In this document: positions 17,103-24,940 of the stretch, piece after piece
Layout of the letters: each line of letters opens with the position of its first letter
Position numbering within the stretch: position 1 is the first letter of the stretch
DNA from: Abiotrophia defectiva_A
Lineage (GTDB): Bacteria > Bacillota > Bacilli > Lactobacillales > Aerococcaceae
Reading direction: 5' to 3'
Assembly: GCA_963546405.1 (NCBI GenBank)
Contig: CAUUNL010000003.1
Location: forward strand, 1-52,619
DNA length: 52,619 nt
Position numbers and translations under genes: made by a program
The notes under the pieces: model-generated
Database searches by the model: none
Told to the model about the DNA's origin: nothing
Seen by the model: only the letters and a program-made list of their open reading frames with translations

Positions 17103-17840
17103 ATGACCATGCGGCCAGTAATCGGTGTAACGGGCAACATTATGCAAGCCCCTGAAGATAAATTCAAATCTTTTAAGGTAAACTACTCCCCTTGGGGATA
17201 TACGGAAGCAGTACGCTTGGCCGGTGGGACCCCGGTCATCCTACCTATGACGGAGCCGACTTGTGCTGCCCACTACGTGAGCCTCATTGATGGTCTGGTT
17301 TTGACCGGCGGGGAGGATATCTCACCTTATCTCTATAATGAAGAGCCCCATGTCAATATTGAAGCTACTTCGCCAACGCGGGATGCGGTCGAAACAGCTC
17401 TTATTAAGGAGGCCTTGGCTCAGGGCAAACCTATCTTAGCTATTTGCCGAGGCATGCAACTGGTCAACGTTGTTCTGGGCGGTAACCTCTATCAGGATTT
17501 AGCAGGTCAGGCCAATGTGACCATTCAGCACGTCCAAAAATCACGTCCAAGCATGGCAACCCATTCCATCAAGGTAAAAGCCGGTAGCTACCTGTCTCAA
17601 TTAGTGGCCGATGGTTGCCTTATTAACTCCATTCACCACCAAGCCATTCGTGAATTAGGAGAGGGCTTAATCGTGTCAGCCCGCAGTAAGGATGGAGTTA
17701 TCGAAGCGATTGAAAGCCAAGAAGGTTCCCTCATTCTGGGAGTTCAATGGCATCCAGAGCGCTTGACCAAACACGATGAATGCAGCATGGCGATTTTCCA
17801 AGATTTAATCGAGCGCGCGCTTGAGGCTAAGCAAGCCTAG
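17103..17840 (+). CDS. Class I glutamine amidotransferase, gamma-glutamyl-GABA hydrolase-like
   Basis: Peptidase C26-type hydrolase related to PuuD. 245 residues. The nucleophile elbow is visible in PILAICRGMQLVNVVLGG (Cys), with the catalytic His and Glu in GVQWHPER. DGLVLTGGEDISPYLY is also typical. The physiological substrate may be a gamma-glutamyl compound, but no putrescine or GABA genes are nearby. The start could be ATG 17103 or 17109; GAAGGA precedes them. Closely spaced after the gcvH-like gene and before holA. Confidence 0.87.
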   Translation: MTMRPVIGVTGNIMQAPEDKFKSFKVNYSPWGYTEAVRLAGGTPVILPMTEPTCAAHYVSLIDGLVLTGGEDISPYLYNEEPHVNIEATSPTRDAVETALIKEALAQGKPILAICRGMQLVNVVLGGNLYQDLAGQANVTIQHVQKSRPSMATHSIKVKAGSYLSQLVADGCLINSIHHQAIRELGEGLIVSARSKDGVIEAIESQEGSLILGVQWHPERLTKHDECSMAIFQDLIERALEAKQA

Positions 17841-17877
17841 GTAAAGCCAAGGAGTAAATAGAAGGGAGGGAACAGGC

Positions 17878-18900
17878 ATGACTTTTCAAGCTAGCATCAG
17901 CCAAATCCGCAAGGGCCAATTAGGGGCCAATTACTTTCTAGTTGGTACCGAGCGCTATTTGCGGCAACAGTTGCAGGATGCCCTGATTGATCAAGTAGAT
18001 CAGGCAGGTAGCTTTGAAGTTAGTCGCTTTGACTTGAATGACACGGAATTAGCTGCCATTCTGGACGAGGCAGATGCCTTCTCTTTCTTTGCAGATAAGC
18101 GTGTTGTCCTGATTGATAATGCCCAAGTCCTAGTCTCAAACTCTAAGGTTAAGGTTGATGACCAAGACCAGAAGCGACTCCTAGCCTACTTGGCAGATCC
18201 TAATCCTGGCAGCTTGCTGATTTGGCTCTGTGACAGCAACCAAGTGGATAAACGCAAGAAGCTGACCAAGGCTTTTCAGACGCATGCCAAATGGGTCGAT
18301 GTGGCGCCCTTAGACGCTAAGGAAATGGGGGCCTACCTACAGGCCTATCTGGCAGACAGCACGCTCCAGATTAGCCGTGAGGGGCTAGAAGAGTTACGTA
18401 TGAGGGTCAATGATGATTTGACCTTGGCTATGGCGGAGCTCCACAAATTGGCCCAATATAGCAACCAAGGCAAGCCTATCACCCTAGAAGTTATCAAAGA
18501 CTTGGTACCGAGAAGCCTTGAGACGGATGTTTTTAGCTTGTCGCAGGCAGTCTTGAAGAGAAAGTTGAGTCAGGCGGTCCAAATCTACCAAGATCTACTC
18601 CTAGCCAAACACGAGCCCGTGGCCTTGCACGCGCTCCTAGTCAGTCAGTTTCGTTTGTTGATTCAAGTCAAATTGCTTGGACACCAGGGCTATCAGCAAG
18701 CTGAGATAGCGCAACAATTGAGCGTCCATCCCTATCGCGTTAAATTGGCTTTAGAGACGGTTAGACGCTTAGATTTAAGACAGCTCTATGATTTCTATGA
18801 TGCCTTAGCGGAGGCTGATTTTCAGCTCAAACAAGGCATTGGCGTCAAGGAGATACAATTTGACTTGCTAGTGAGTCGTTATATCACAGGAAGTCCCTAA
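17878..18900 (+). CDS. holA: DNA polymerase III subunit delta
   Basis: Clamp-loader subunit that opens the beta clamp. 340 residues, YqeN/HolA type: an N-terminal AAA+-like fold lacking a P-loop (YFLVGTERYLRQQLQDAL), acidic middle and C-terminal collar domain. Its position directly before rpsT is the conserved yqeN-rpsT linkage. GGGAGGGAACAGGC precedes the ATG. Ends in a strong terminator. Confidence 0.93.
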   Translation: MTFQASISQIRKGQLGANYFLVGTERYLRQQLQDALIDQVDQAGSFEVSRFDLNDTELAAILDEADAFSFFADKRVVLIDNAQVLVSNSKVKVDDQDQKRLLAYLADPNPGSLLIWLCDSNQVDKRKKLTKAFQTHAKWVDVAPLDAKEMGAYLQAYLADSTLQISREGLEELRMRVNDDLTLAMAELHKLAQYSNQGKPITLEVIKDLVPRSLETDVFSLSQAVLKRKLSQAVQIYQDLLLAKHEPVALHALLVSQFRLLIQVKLLGHQGYQQAEIAQQLSVHPYRVKLALETVRRLDLRQLYDFYDALAEADFQLKQGIGVKEIQFDLLVSRYITGSP

Positions 18901-18934
18901 TTACTGGAACAGATAGCTGTTCCAGTAATTTTTT
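18901..18934 (+). terminator. Intrinsic terminator of holA
   Basis: TTACTGGAACAG / CTGTTCCAGTAA (18901-18912, 18917-18928) with an ATAG loop and a following T6. It begins immediately after the stop codon. Confidence 0.95.
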
Positions 18935-18946
18935 GGTTTCAAGGGC

Positions 18947-18974
18947 AAAAAAAATAAGCTACCCTCAAGGTAGC
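18947..18974 (-). terminator. Intrinsic terminator of rpsT
   Basis: On the minus strand GCTACC / GGTAGC (18958-18974) with a 5-base loop, then a T-rich tail (TTATTTTTTTT). Confidence 0.85.
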
Positions 18975-18982
18975 CTACTTTC

Positions 18983-19240
18983 TTAGTTAGCTTTAAGTAA
19001 ACGAGCCAAACGTGACTTGTCACGAGCTGCTTTGTTTTTGTGGATTAAACCTTTAGTTGCTGCGCTGTCGATTTCTTTAGCAGCTAGACGGAATAATTCC
19101 TCAACGTTTGCTTCGCCAGCTTCTACCGCAGAACGGAAACGTTTAACCGCAGTACGCATTGCAGAAACGTGTGCACGGTTGCTTTCAGTCTTAGTAGCTG
19201 TTTGACGGATACGTTTTTTTGCTGATGGGTTGTTAGCCAT
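18983..19240 (-). CDS. rpsT: 30S ribosomal protein S20
   Basis: Primary 16S rRNA-binding protein of the small subunit body, 85 residues from the ATG at 19240 (MANNPSAKKRIRQTATKTES). The family pattern of basic helices and the C-terminal IHKNKAARDKSRLARLLKAN are evident. AGAGGTGACTCAA precedes this ATG; an upstream in-frame ATG (19258) would put the ribosome site inside the coding region. Convergent with holA. Confidence 0.97.
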   Translation of the reverse strand: MANNPSAKKRIRQTATKTESNRAHVSAMRTAVKRFRSAVEAGEANVEELFRLAAKEIDSAATKGLIHKNKAARDKSRLARLLKAN

Positions 19241-19300
19241 TTGAGTCACCTCTTTCATTGCGATTTGTCTATAGTCCGAAGGACTAAGTCAACAAGCCTT

Positions 19301-19330
19301 ATTATACATGAAAACCCGGTCAGGATGCAA
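19301..19330 (-). promoter_or_regulatory. Promoter of rpsT
   Basis: On the minus strand TTGCAT (19325-19330), an 18-base spacer and TATAAT (19301-19306). The leader of about 55 bases contains a 6-pair hairpin at 19272-19286. Confidence 0.82.
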
Positions 19331-19425
19331 TAAAAAGATGGAAAATAATTCAAATTCGTCTAGCTTAGCTTCTAAGTCCTTGGACTAGACAGGGGACTAG
19401 GTTTTTGTTATCATGAGAAATGAAG

Positions 19426-19439
19426 CGAAAATTTGTTCG
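19426..19439 (+). promoter_or_regulatory. LexA (DinR) box of uvrB
   Basis: CGAAAATTTGTTCG matches the Bacillota SOS consensus CGAAC-N4-GTTCG at all but one position. It lies 34 bases before the true uvrB start, where a repressor would block transcription. uvrB belongs to the LexA regulon in Bacillus. Confidence 0.75.
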
Positions 19440-19473
19440 CGCATGGATTGAGCAGTCAGAAGGAGGAGAGGGC

Positions 19474-21456
19474 ATGGATTTTCAATTAGTAGCTCCCTAT
19501 AGCCCAAGTGGGGATCAACCGGAAGCAATTGAAGCCTTGGTCCAAGGTGTCAATGATGGCGTTAAGGAGCAGGTCTTGCTAGGGGCGACAGGGACCGGTA
19601 AGACCTTTACTATTGCCAATGTTATTAAGCAAACGGGCAGACCAACCTTGGTTTTGGCCCATAATAAGACCCTAGCCGGGCAGCTTTATAGCGAGCTCCT
19701 AGAATTTTTCCCAAACAATGCGGTCGAGTACTTTGTCTCCTACTATGACTACTATCAGCCTGAAGCCTATGTGCCATCGTCTGACACTTATATTGAAAAA
19801 GATGCCAGCATTAACGATGAAATCGACAAGCTCCGCCATTCGGCTTCTTCTGCCTTAATTGAACGCCGTGATGTCATTGTGGTGGCCTCTGTTTCCTGTA
19901 TTTACGGCTTGGTTGACCCTGAGAACTACCGCAATCATGTCTTGTCCTTGCGAGAAGGCATGGAGATAGCTCGTAATCTTCTCCTAGCGCGTTTGGTTGA
20001 AATGCAATTTGTCAGAAATGACATTGACTTTCAACGGGGGACCTTCCGAGTAAGAGGCGATGTAGTGGAAATCTTCATGGCTTCGCGCGACAAGGAAGTG
20101 GTCCGAGTGGAATTCTTCGGGGATGAGATAGAACGTATCCGCGTCGTTGATTTCCTAACCGGCGAAATTAAGTATGATGTAGACCATTATCCTATTTTCC
20201 CTGCGACTCACTTTGTGGCCAGCCAAGAACAGACAGCAGTGGCAGTCGAGTCCATTCGTCAAGAATTGGAAGAGCGCCTAGCCGAATTACGAGCAGACAA
20301 TAAATTGTTAGAAGCGCAACGCCTGGAGCAAAGAACCACCTATGATTTGGAAATGATGCTGGAGATGGGCTACTGTAGTGGGATTGAGAACTATTCGCGC
20401 CATATTGATGGTCGGGCACCAGGTCAAGCTCCATATACACTCTTAGACTTCTTCCCAGATGACTTTCTGATTGTCGTGGATGAGTCTCATATCACCATGT
20501 CGCAAATCCGTGGTATGTATAATGGTGACCGGGGCCGCAAGCAGCAGTTGATTGATTACGGCTTCCGTTTGCCAAGTGCGCTGGACAATCGACCTTTGCG
20601 CTTAGAAGAGTTCGAAGAACATGTGAACCAGATTATTTATGTTTCTGCGACGCCAGGACCTTATGAGCTAGAGCATACGGGTGGTGAGGTCATTCAACAA
20701 ATCATCCGGCCAACGGGCCTCTTGGACCCAGTAGTTGAAGTGCGGCCAATTGAAGGTCAGATTGATGATTTAGTGGCTGAAATTAAGGCTCGGACTGAGC
20801 GAGATGAGCGGGTCTTCATCACGACCCTCACCAAGAAAATGGCGGAAGATTTGACCGACTACCTCAAGGAGCTAGATATCAAGGTCAAGTACCTGCATAG
20901 TGATATTAAGACCCTGGAGAGAACGGAAATTATTCGCGACCTTCGTCTAGGTGTCTTTGATGTCTTAGTTGGGATTAACCTCTTACGGGAGGGCTTGGAC
21001 GTTCCAGAAGTCACCCTGGTAGCTATTCTGGATGCAGACAAGGAAGGCTTCCTACGGAGCGAACGCTCCTTGGTACAAACCATAGGCCGGGCAGCCCGTA
21101 ATGCGAATGGACGCGTCATTATGTATGCGGATCAAATTACGGCTTCGATGCAGTATGCCATTGAAGAAACAGAGCGACGTCGTTCCATTCAGATGGCCTA
21201 CAACCAAGAACATGGGATTGTTCCTCAAACCATCAAGAAGGAGATTCGCGATTTAATCCGGATTACCCACGATGTAGAAAACGAGGACAAGCAGGAGTCC
21301 CTCCTCAAGCAGTTCCGCAAGCTGTCTCGTCTACAAAGAGAAGAGCAGTTGGAACGATTGGAGATGGAAATGCGCCAGGCCGCCAAGGATCTCAATTTCG
21401 AAGCAGCCGCCGATCTGCGTGACATGATTATGGAACTTAAGGGTGCCTATAAATAG
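19474..21456 (+). CDS. uvrB: Excinuclease ABC subunit B
   Basis: DNA-damage verification helicase of nucleotide excision repair. 660 residues from ATG 19474, the family length. Walker A GATGTGKTFTIAN, the beta-hairpin YYDYYQPEAYVPSSDTYIEKD, DEXD-type VVDESHIT, motif VI QTIGRAARN and a C-terminal UVR domain (LKQFRKLSRLQREEQLERLEMEMRQAAKDLNFEAAADLRD region). ATG 19474 follows AGGAGGAGAGGGC; the upstream in-frame ATG at 19420 would code through the LexA box. uvrA is not adjacent. Confidence 0.96.
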   Translation: MDFQLVAPYSPSGDQPEAIEALVQGVNDGVKEQVLLGATGTGKTFTIANVIKQTGRPTLVLAHNKTLAGQLYSELLEFFPNNAVEYFVSYYDYYQPEAYVPSSDTYIEKDASINDEIDKLRHSASSALIERRDVIVVASVSCIYGLVDPENYRNHVLSLREGMEIARNLLLARLVEMQFVRNDIDFQRGTFRVRGDVVEIFMASRDKEVVRVEFFGDEIERIRVVDFLTGEIKYDVDHYPIFPATHFVASQEQTAVAVESIRQELEERLAELRADNKLLEAQRLEQRTTYDLEMMLEMGYCSGIENYSRHIDGRAPGQAPYTLLDFFPDDFLIVVDESHITMSQIRGMYNGDRGRKQQLIDYGFRLPSALDNRPLRLEEFEEHVNQIIYVSATPGPYELEHTGGEVIQQIIRPTGLLDPVVEVRPIEGQIDDLVAEIKARTERDERVFITTLTKKMAEDLTDYLKELDIKVKYLHSDIKTLERTEIIRDLRLGVFDVLVGINLLREGLDVPEVTLVAILDADKEGFLRSERSLVQTIGRAARNANGRVIMYADQITASMQYAIEETERRRSIQMAYNQEHGIVPQTIKKEIRDLIRITHDVENEDKQESLLKQFRKLSRLQREEQLERLEMEMRQAAKDLNFEAAADLRDMIMELKGAYK

Positions 21457-21497
21457 ATCAAAAGGCAGGAAGTCACTTCCTGCCTTTTGATCTATTT
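21451..21497. terminator. Long perfect hairpin at the end of uvrB
   Basis: Two 23-base arms around one central base, perfectly complementary, beginning in the last uvrB codons and including its stop codon. There is a short T stretch (CTATTT) downstream and an AAATAG on the other side, so it can work on both strands. Confidence 0.85.
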
Positions 21498-21563
21498 ACA
21501 GGGCAGGTAGGTAAATTTTCTGGCATCATTTGATAAAATTCGGCAGATTTGAGTAAATCAGTC

Positions 21564-21592
21564 TTTCCATTCTTGCTTAAATCTCCTATAAT
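21564..21592 (+). promoter_or_regulatory. Promoter of the acyltransferase-like gene
   Basis: TTTCCA (21564-21569), 17-base spacer, TATAAT (21587-21592). It is flanked by a 10-base inverted repeat (see findings). Confidence 0.65.
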
Positions 21593-21632
21593 AGAAGTGT
21601 CTATATATTTAAGCAAAGAATAAGGTGATGGT

Positions 21633-22808
21633 ATGCAACAGGAGGTAAAATTACGAGGACTAGATGGACTTAAAGGTCTACTTTTATTGGTTCTTATAGG
21701 CGTTGGGATTTTTCAAGGTGACTTATTGGCGGGCCAATTGGTTCCCCTCGGTCTCTTCACTGTACTTGGCTATCAATGGGCCTATCGTTTAGAACGGCAG
21801 CAGGATGTCCCCTTTTGGCGTCACTGGCAAGCCGTCTGGTCCGCGTGGTTGCCAGTTCTGTGGTTGACCTCTATCACCACGATTGGCCTTTTGGTGCTAG
21901 ATTTTTCGCTTTTAAATCAGAGTAAATTTGACTTGATTTTTAGTCCTCTCTTAATCGAAAATGTCAGACAGCTTTGGCTAGGTGGGGTGACTAGCTTAAG
22001 TCTTGATGCCGCAAGTGGTCTCAAGAGTTTATGGTATCTAGGCCATGGGGTACAAGTAGCGGGGCTAGTTGCACTGATTAGCTGGCTTTTAGGTCGTACT
22101 AGTCTAAGCCTGCTAGGTAAGGGCATGGTCTGGATGGTTGTTCAGGCTAGCCTATGGCTATTGGCTGGTTTTGGTGTGATGAATGGTAGCCCACTGGCTT
22201 ATATAGAGCTAGCCTTTTATGCCTTGGCTTTTTTGTCTGGGGTTTCCCTGGTCTACCTAGTGCCAGTTCTGCTCAATCAAATTTACCGTCTGTCTAGTAA
22301 GTATGTCTTATTAATGGGTTTAGGCCTAGTCGGTAGCTTAATTCTTCTGACCTTCTTCCTTAGCCAAACTTGGACAACTGCGCTCATGGGTCTGGTATGG
22401 ACTGCAGTAGTACCACTCTTTACCACTTGGCTTATCTTGTCTTACGTAGCCGGGACTCCAGTCTTGCGCCGTATCCTTGAGTTTTCAGCATGTGTAGCCT
22501 TGGGCCATCGTCTCATTCATTATTATGTGGCCTATGCCTTTGTAACTTTCTGGTTAGCAAATGGTCCCTTCTGGTTACAAGTGATTCTAGCAATCTTGTT
22601 GGGTGAAGTGCTCTACTGGCTCTTGGTAAAGGGATTACCGCAACTTTACTTCTTCAATGGTCGCTCTTGGATTAGCGATTATTATGCCCTCTATCAAGCT
22701 ATGGCTGAAAAGAATCTCAAGACCTGGCAGTTAGTCGGTGCCATTGTCATCTTCCTTTTACTCTTTGTTAGCATTTGTGTCCTAGGTTTACTAGTTTTGA
22801 TTCAGTAA
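21633..22808 (+). CDS. Acyltransferase-3-like membrane protein, catalytic residues not evident
   Basis: 391 residues with about ten hydrophobic helices. The N-terminal LRGLDGLKGLLLLVLIGVGIF resembles the RGLDGLRG-start of acyltransferase 3 proteins (OatA family), and SLWYLGHGVQVAGLVALISW resembles the WSL-xx-Q-FYL motif. The His normally found at the end of the first helix is absent, as is the SGNH domain of OatA. It may be a degenerate acyltransferase or a different membrane function. Preceded by GGTGATGG; monocistronic between the uvrB hairpin and a terminator. Confidence 0.6.
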   Translation: MQQEVKLRGLDGLKGLLLLVLIGVGIFQGDLLAGQLVPLGLFTVLGYQWAYRLERQQDVPFWRHWQAVWSAWLPVLWLTSITTIGLLVLDFSLLNQSKFDLIFSPLLIENVRQLWLGGVTSLSLDAASGLKSLWYLGHGVQVAGLVALISWLLGRTSLSLLGKGMVWMVVQASLWLLAGFGVMNGSPLAYIELAFYALAFLSGVSLVYLVPVLLNQIYRLSSKYVLLMGLGLVGSLILLTFFLSQTWTTALMGLVWTAVVPLFTTWLILSYVAGTPVLRRILEFSACVALGHRLIHYYVAYAFVTFWLANGPFWLQVILAILLGEVLYWLLVKGLPQLYFFNGRSWISDYYALYQAMAEKNLKTWQLVGAIVIFLLLFVSICVLGLLVLIQ

Positions 22809-22826
22809 ATCAGGTCTATAAATAAC

Positions 22827-22865
22827 AAACAGCAAGCCTTAATAATTTAGGCTTGCTGTTTTTAT
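22827..22865. terminator. Terminator between the acyltransferase-like gene and nnrD
   Basis: AAACAGCAAGCCT (22827-22839) and AGGCTTGCTGTTT (22849-22861) pair fully, with T tracts on the plus side and a moderate one on the minus side. Confidence 0.92.
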
Positions 22866-22873
22866 TAGGCTTC

Positions 22874-23710
22874 CTAGCCAATGAAATCCTTCATTAGGCT
22901 AGGGAGTTTTTCACTAATCTGATGGGGTAGGACCACCCACTGAGTCTGAGCCATTTCTTGTGCCAGGTAGGAGTGGAGGAAAACGGCACTGCATAGGGCT
23001 AAATTAAAGTCATCTGGGAATTGAGCCAAAAAGGCAGCGACCATTCCAGCCAGGGTGTCGCCCATGCCACCGGTCGCCATGGCAGGTGTGCCGACTGTCA
23101 ATTGGTAGCAGGAACCATCCGTCAGATAGAGCTCTGTACCTGGTTTTTTGAGTACTAGGTTGAAGCCAAGTTGTTTTTGAGCGGTCTGATTGGCTTGAGG
23201 GGTCTGGTCTTCAATAGCAAGGTCAGATAGGCGTTGCCATTCAGCCTGGTGGGGCGTGATAACTACAGGCACTCCACTAGGTAAGGGGTGGGGATGACGA
23301 GCCAAAAGCGTTAAGGCATCGCCATCTAAGACCAACTTTTGTCCAGGCTTTAGCCAATCTAAAATCCGATGCAGACGTTGGCAGGAAAAAGCGTCCAGTC
23401 CCATGCCTGGACCAAGCAAAACTAGATCAGCTGCCTGAGTTAACCCCTTAAGCTGAGCTAGGTTAGACCAGTCACTGACCATGGCTTCAGGTAGACGTGA
23501 ATGGAGGGCCGTGTGGTTGGCGACATCAGTGGCAATGGTCGTGAGGCCACTACCTGCGTAGACAGCCGCTTGAGCAGCTAGAATAATGGCGCCACCTAGC
23601 TGAGCATTGCCACCTACTAAGAGCGTCCGCCCAAAAGTTCCCTTGTGGGATTGGCTAGGTCGCTTAGGTAAACGATGGGCTAGCCCATCGTAAGTTAAAG
23701 GCTGAAACAT
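22874..23710 (-). CDS. nnrD: ADP-dependent NAD(P)H-hydrate dehydratase
   Basis: Repairs hydrated NAD(P)H (S-NAD(P)HX) using ADP. 278 residues of the ribokinase-like CARKD family: GTFGRTLLVGGNAQLGGAIILAA at the N terminus, LVLDGDALTLL, VVITPHQAEWQRL and the C-terminal MATGGMGDTLAGMVAAFLAQ. The partner epimerase NnrE is not fused and not nearby. ATG 23710 lies 8 bases after AAAGGAG; the GTG at 23719 is too close to it. Convergent with the acyltransferase-like gene. Confidence 0.93.
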   Translation of the reverse strand: MFQPLTYDGLAHRLPKRPSQSHKGTFGRTLLVGGNAQLGGAIILAAQAAVYAGSGLTTIATDVANHTALHSRLPEAMVSDWSNLAQLKGLTQAADLVLLGPGMGLDAFSCQRLHRILDWLKPGQKLVLDGDALTLLARHPHPLPSGVPVVITPHQAEWQRLSDLAIEDQTPQANQTAQKQLGFNLVLKKPGTELYLTDGSCYQLTVGTPAMATGGMGDTLAGMVAAFLAQFPDDFNLALCSAVFLHSYLAQEMAQTQWVVLPHQISEKLPSLMKDFIG

Positions 23711-23748
23711 GACAGTCACTCCTTTGGACTTAGGTCTTATACACTTTT

Positions 23749-23757
23749 ATTATAGCA
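23749..23757 (-). promoter_or_regulatory. Extended -10 promoter of nnrD
   Basis: On the minus strand TG-C-TATAAT with the hexamer at 23749-23754; no convincing -35. Confidence 0.6.
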
Positions 23758-23770
23758 CTTCTAGTTCAAA

Positions 23771-23900
23771 CTAGGCTAGTTTCGCCTAGCCATTGGTGGG
23801 AGAGAGTGAGCCAATATTCTGCATATAAGCTAATAAACTGACCTATCTCTTGGGACGAGTGCCTAAAAATCAACTAATATTCCTGATTTTGGGCATTTTT
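23771..23900 (+). other. Structured intergenic region ending in an intrinsic terminator
   Basis: The gap between divergent nnrD and prmA contains a hairpin (GGCTAG 23774-23779 / CTAGCC 23786-23791), a possible second one (ATTGG / CCAAT) and a terminator-like hairpin TGCCTAAAAATCA (23860-23872) / TGATTTTGGGCA (23884-23895) followed by TTTTT. No open reading frame of note. The terminator ends before the prmA promoter, so it cannot end a known gene. Confidence 0.45.
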
Positions 23901-23913
23901 AACAGCCTAGTCA

Positions 23914-23942
23914 TTGAATTTTTGGCGTATTTGTTACATAAT
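23914..23942 (+). promoter_or_regulatory. Promoter of prmA
   Basis: TTGAAT (23914-23919), 17-base spacer, CATAAT (23937-23942). Confidence 0.65.
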
Positions 23943-23977
23943 AAAGAACATAGATAATCGTGAAAGGACGTGTTAAT

Positions 23978-24937
23978 ATGGCTGAAACCTGGTCTAAGCT
24001 GGTAGTCTCACTCGACACCCTGGATCCAGCGATGATTGACTTACTCAGTCATCTCCTCTTTGAAGCTGGGGCCATTGGGGTGGAAGTGGATTATGCCCAA
24101 GGTTATTTGGAGAACCACCCTAATTTATTTGGAGAATTAGCGGAACCACTGCCCAAAGAACGTCTGGAGCACGAGACAGAGCTAATCGCCTTCTTCGAAG
24201 TGATGCCAGATCTAGATAGTCTCAAGACCCAGTTGGAGAGTCAGTATAGTGATCCGCTAAGGCTTGAAGCTAGCGAGATTGAAAATGAAAATTGGCAGGA
24301 AAATTGGAAGGTTAACTATAAGCCTGAGCGTATTAGTCGCTACCTAACCATTGTGCCGATTTGGGAGGATTACCAAGCCCAAGCGGGTGAACAGGTTATC
24401 TACTTGGATCCAGGTTTGGCCTTCGGGACAGGCAATCACCCAACTACTCAATTAGGGGTTCAGGCACTTGAAATGTACTTACGCGGAGGAGAACGCGTCT
24501 TAGATGTCGGTACGGGGTCGGGGGTTTTAGCCTTTGTAGCGGCAGCCCTAGGTGCCAAAGAAGTATGGGGCTACGATTTAGACCCTCAAGCTGTTGATAG
24601 CGCGCTGCAAAACTTGGTTCACCAGCAGGAGCGTCAAGATGGATTAGCCAAGGTATTCAAGGAAACGCCGATTCATTTCCAAGTTAAGGATTTGCTCAAA
24701 GGGGTAGACTGGCCAGTAGAGGTGATTGTAGCCAATATCTTACCTCACATTCTGGTTAATATGTTAGAGGATGCCCATCGCTTACTAACAGAAGATGGTT
24801 ACCTGATTCTGGGTGGAATTCTCAATGAGAAGGCTGACCAACTGATAGAAGACTTAGAAGCACATGGTTTCCACCTTGTTCAACGGGTCCAACTAAAGGG
24901 CTGGACCGGTCTGGTAACCCAGAAGCAAGAGGATTAA
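23978..24937 (+). CDS. prmA: Ribosomal protein L11 methyltransferase
   Basis: Trimethylates ribosomal protein L11 using S-adenosylmethionine. 319 residues. An N-terminal substrate-recognition domain (WSKLVVSLDTLDPAMIDLLSHLLFEAGAIGVEV) is followed by a Rossmann methyltransferase domain with GLAFGTGNHPTTQL, motif I VLDVGTGSGVLAFVAAALGA and VIVANILPHIL. ATG 23978 lies 9 bases after AAAGGA; a GTG at 23960 is too close to that site. Only 3 bases separate it from rsmE, a conserved pair. Confidence 0.96.
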   Translation: MAETWSKLVVSLDTLDPAMIDLLSHLLFEAGAIGVEVDYAQGYLENHPNLFGELAEPLPKERLEHETELIAFFEVMPDLDSLKTQLESQYSDPLRLEASEIENENWQENWKVNYKPERISRYLTIVPIWEDYQAQAGEQVIYLDPGLAFGTGNHPTTQLGVQALEMYLRGGERVLDVGTGSGVLAFVAAALGAKEVWGYDLDPQAVDSALQNLVHQQERQDGLAKVFKETPIHFQVKDLLKGVDWPVEVIVANILPHILVNMLEDAHRLLTEDGYLILGGILNEKADQLIEDLEAHGFHLVQRVQLKGWTGLVTQKQED

Positions 24938-24940
24938 AGC

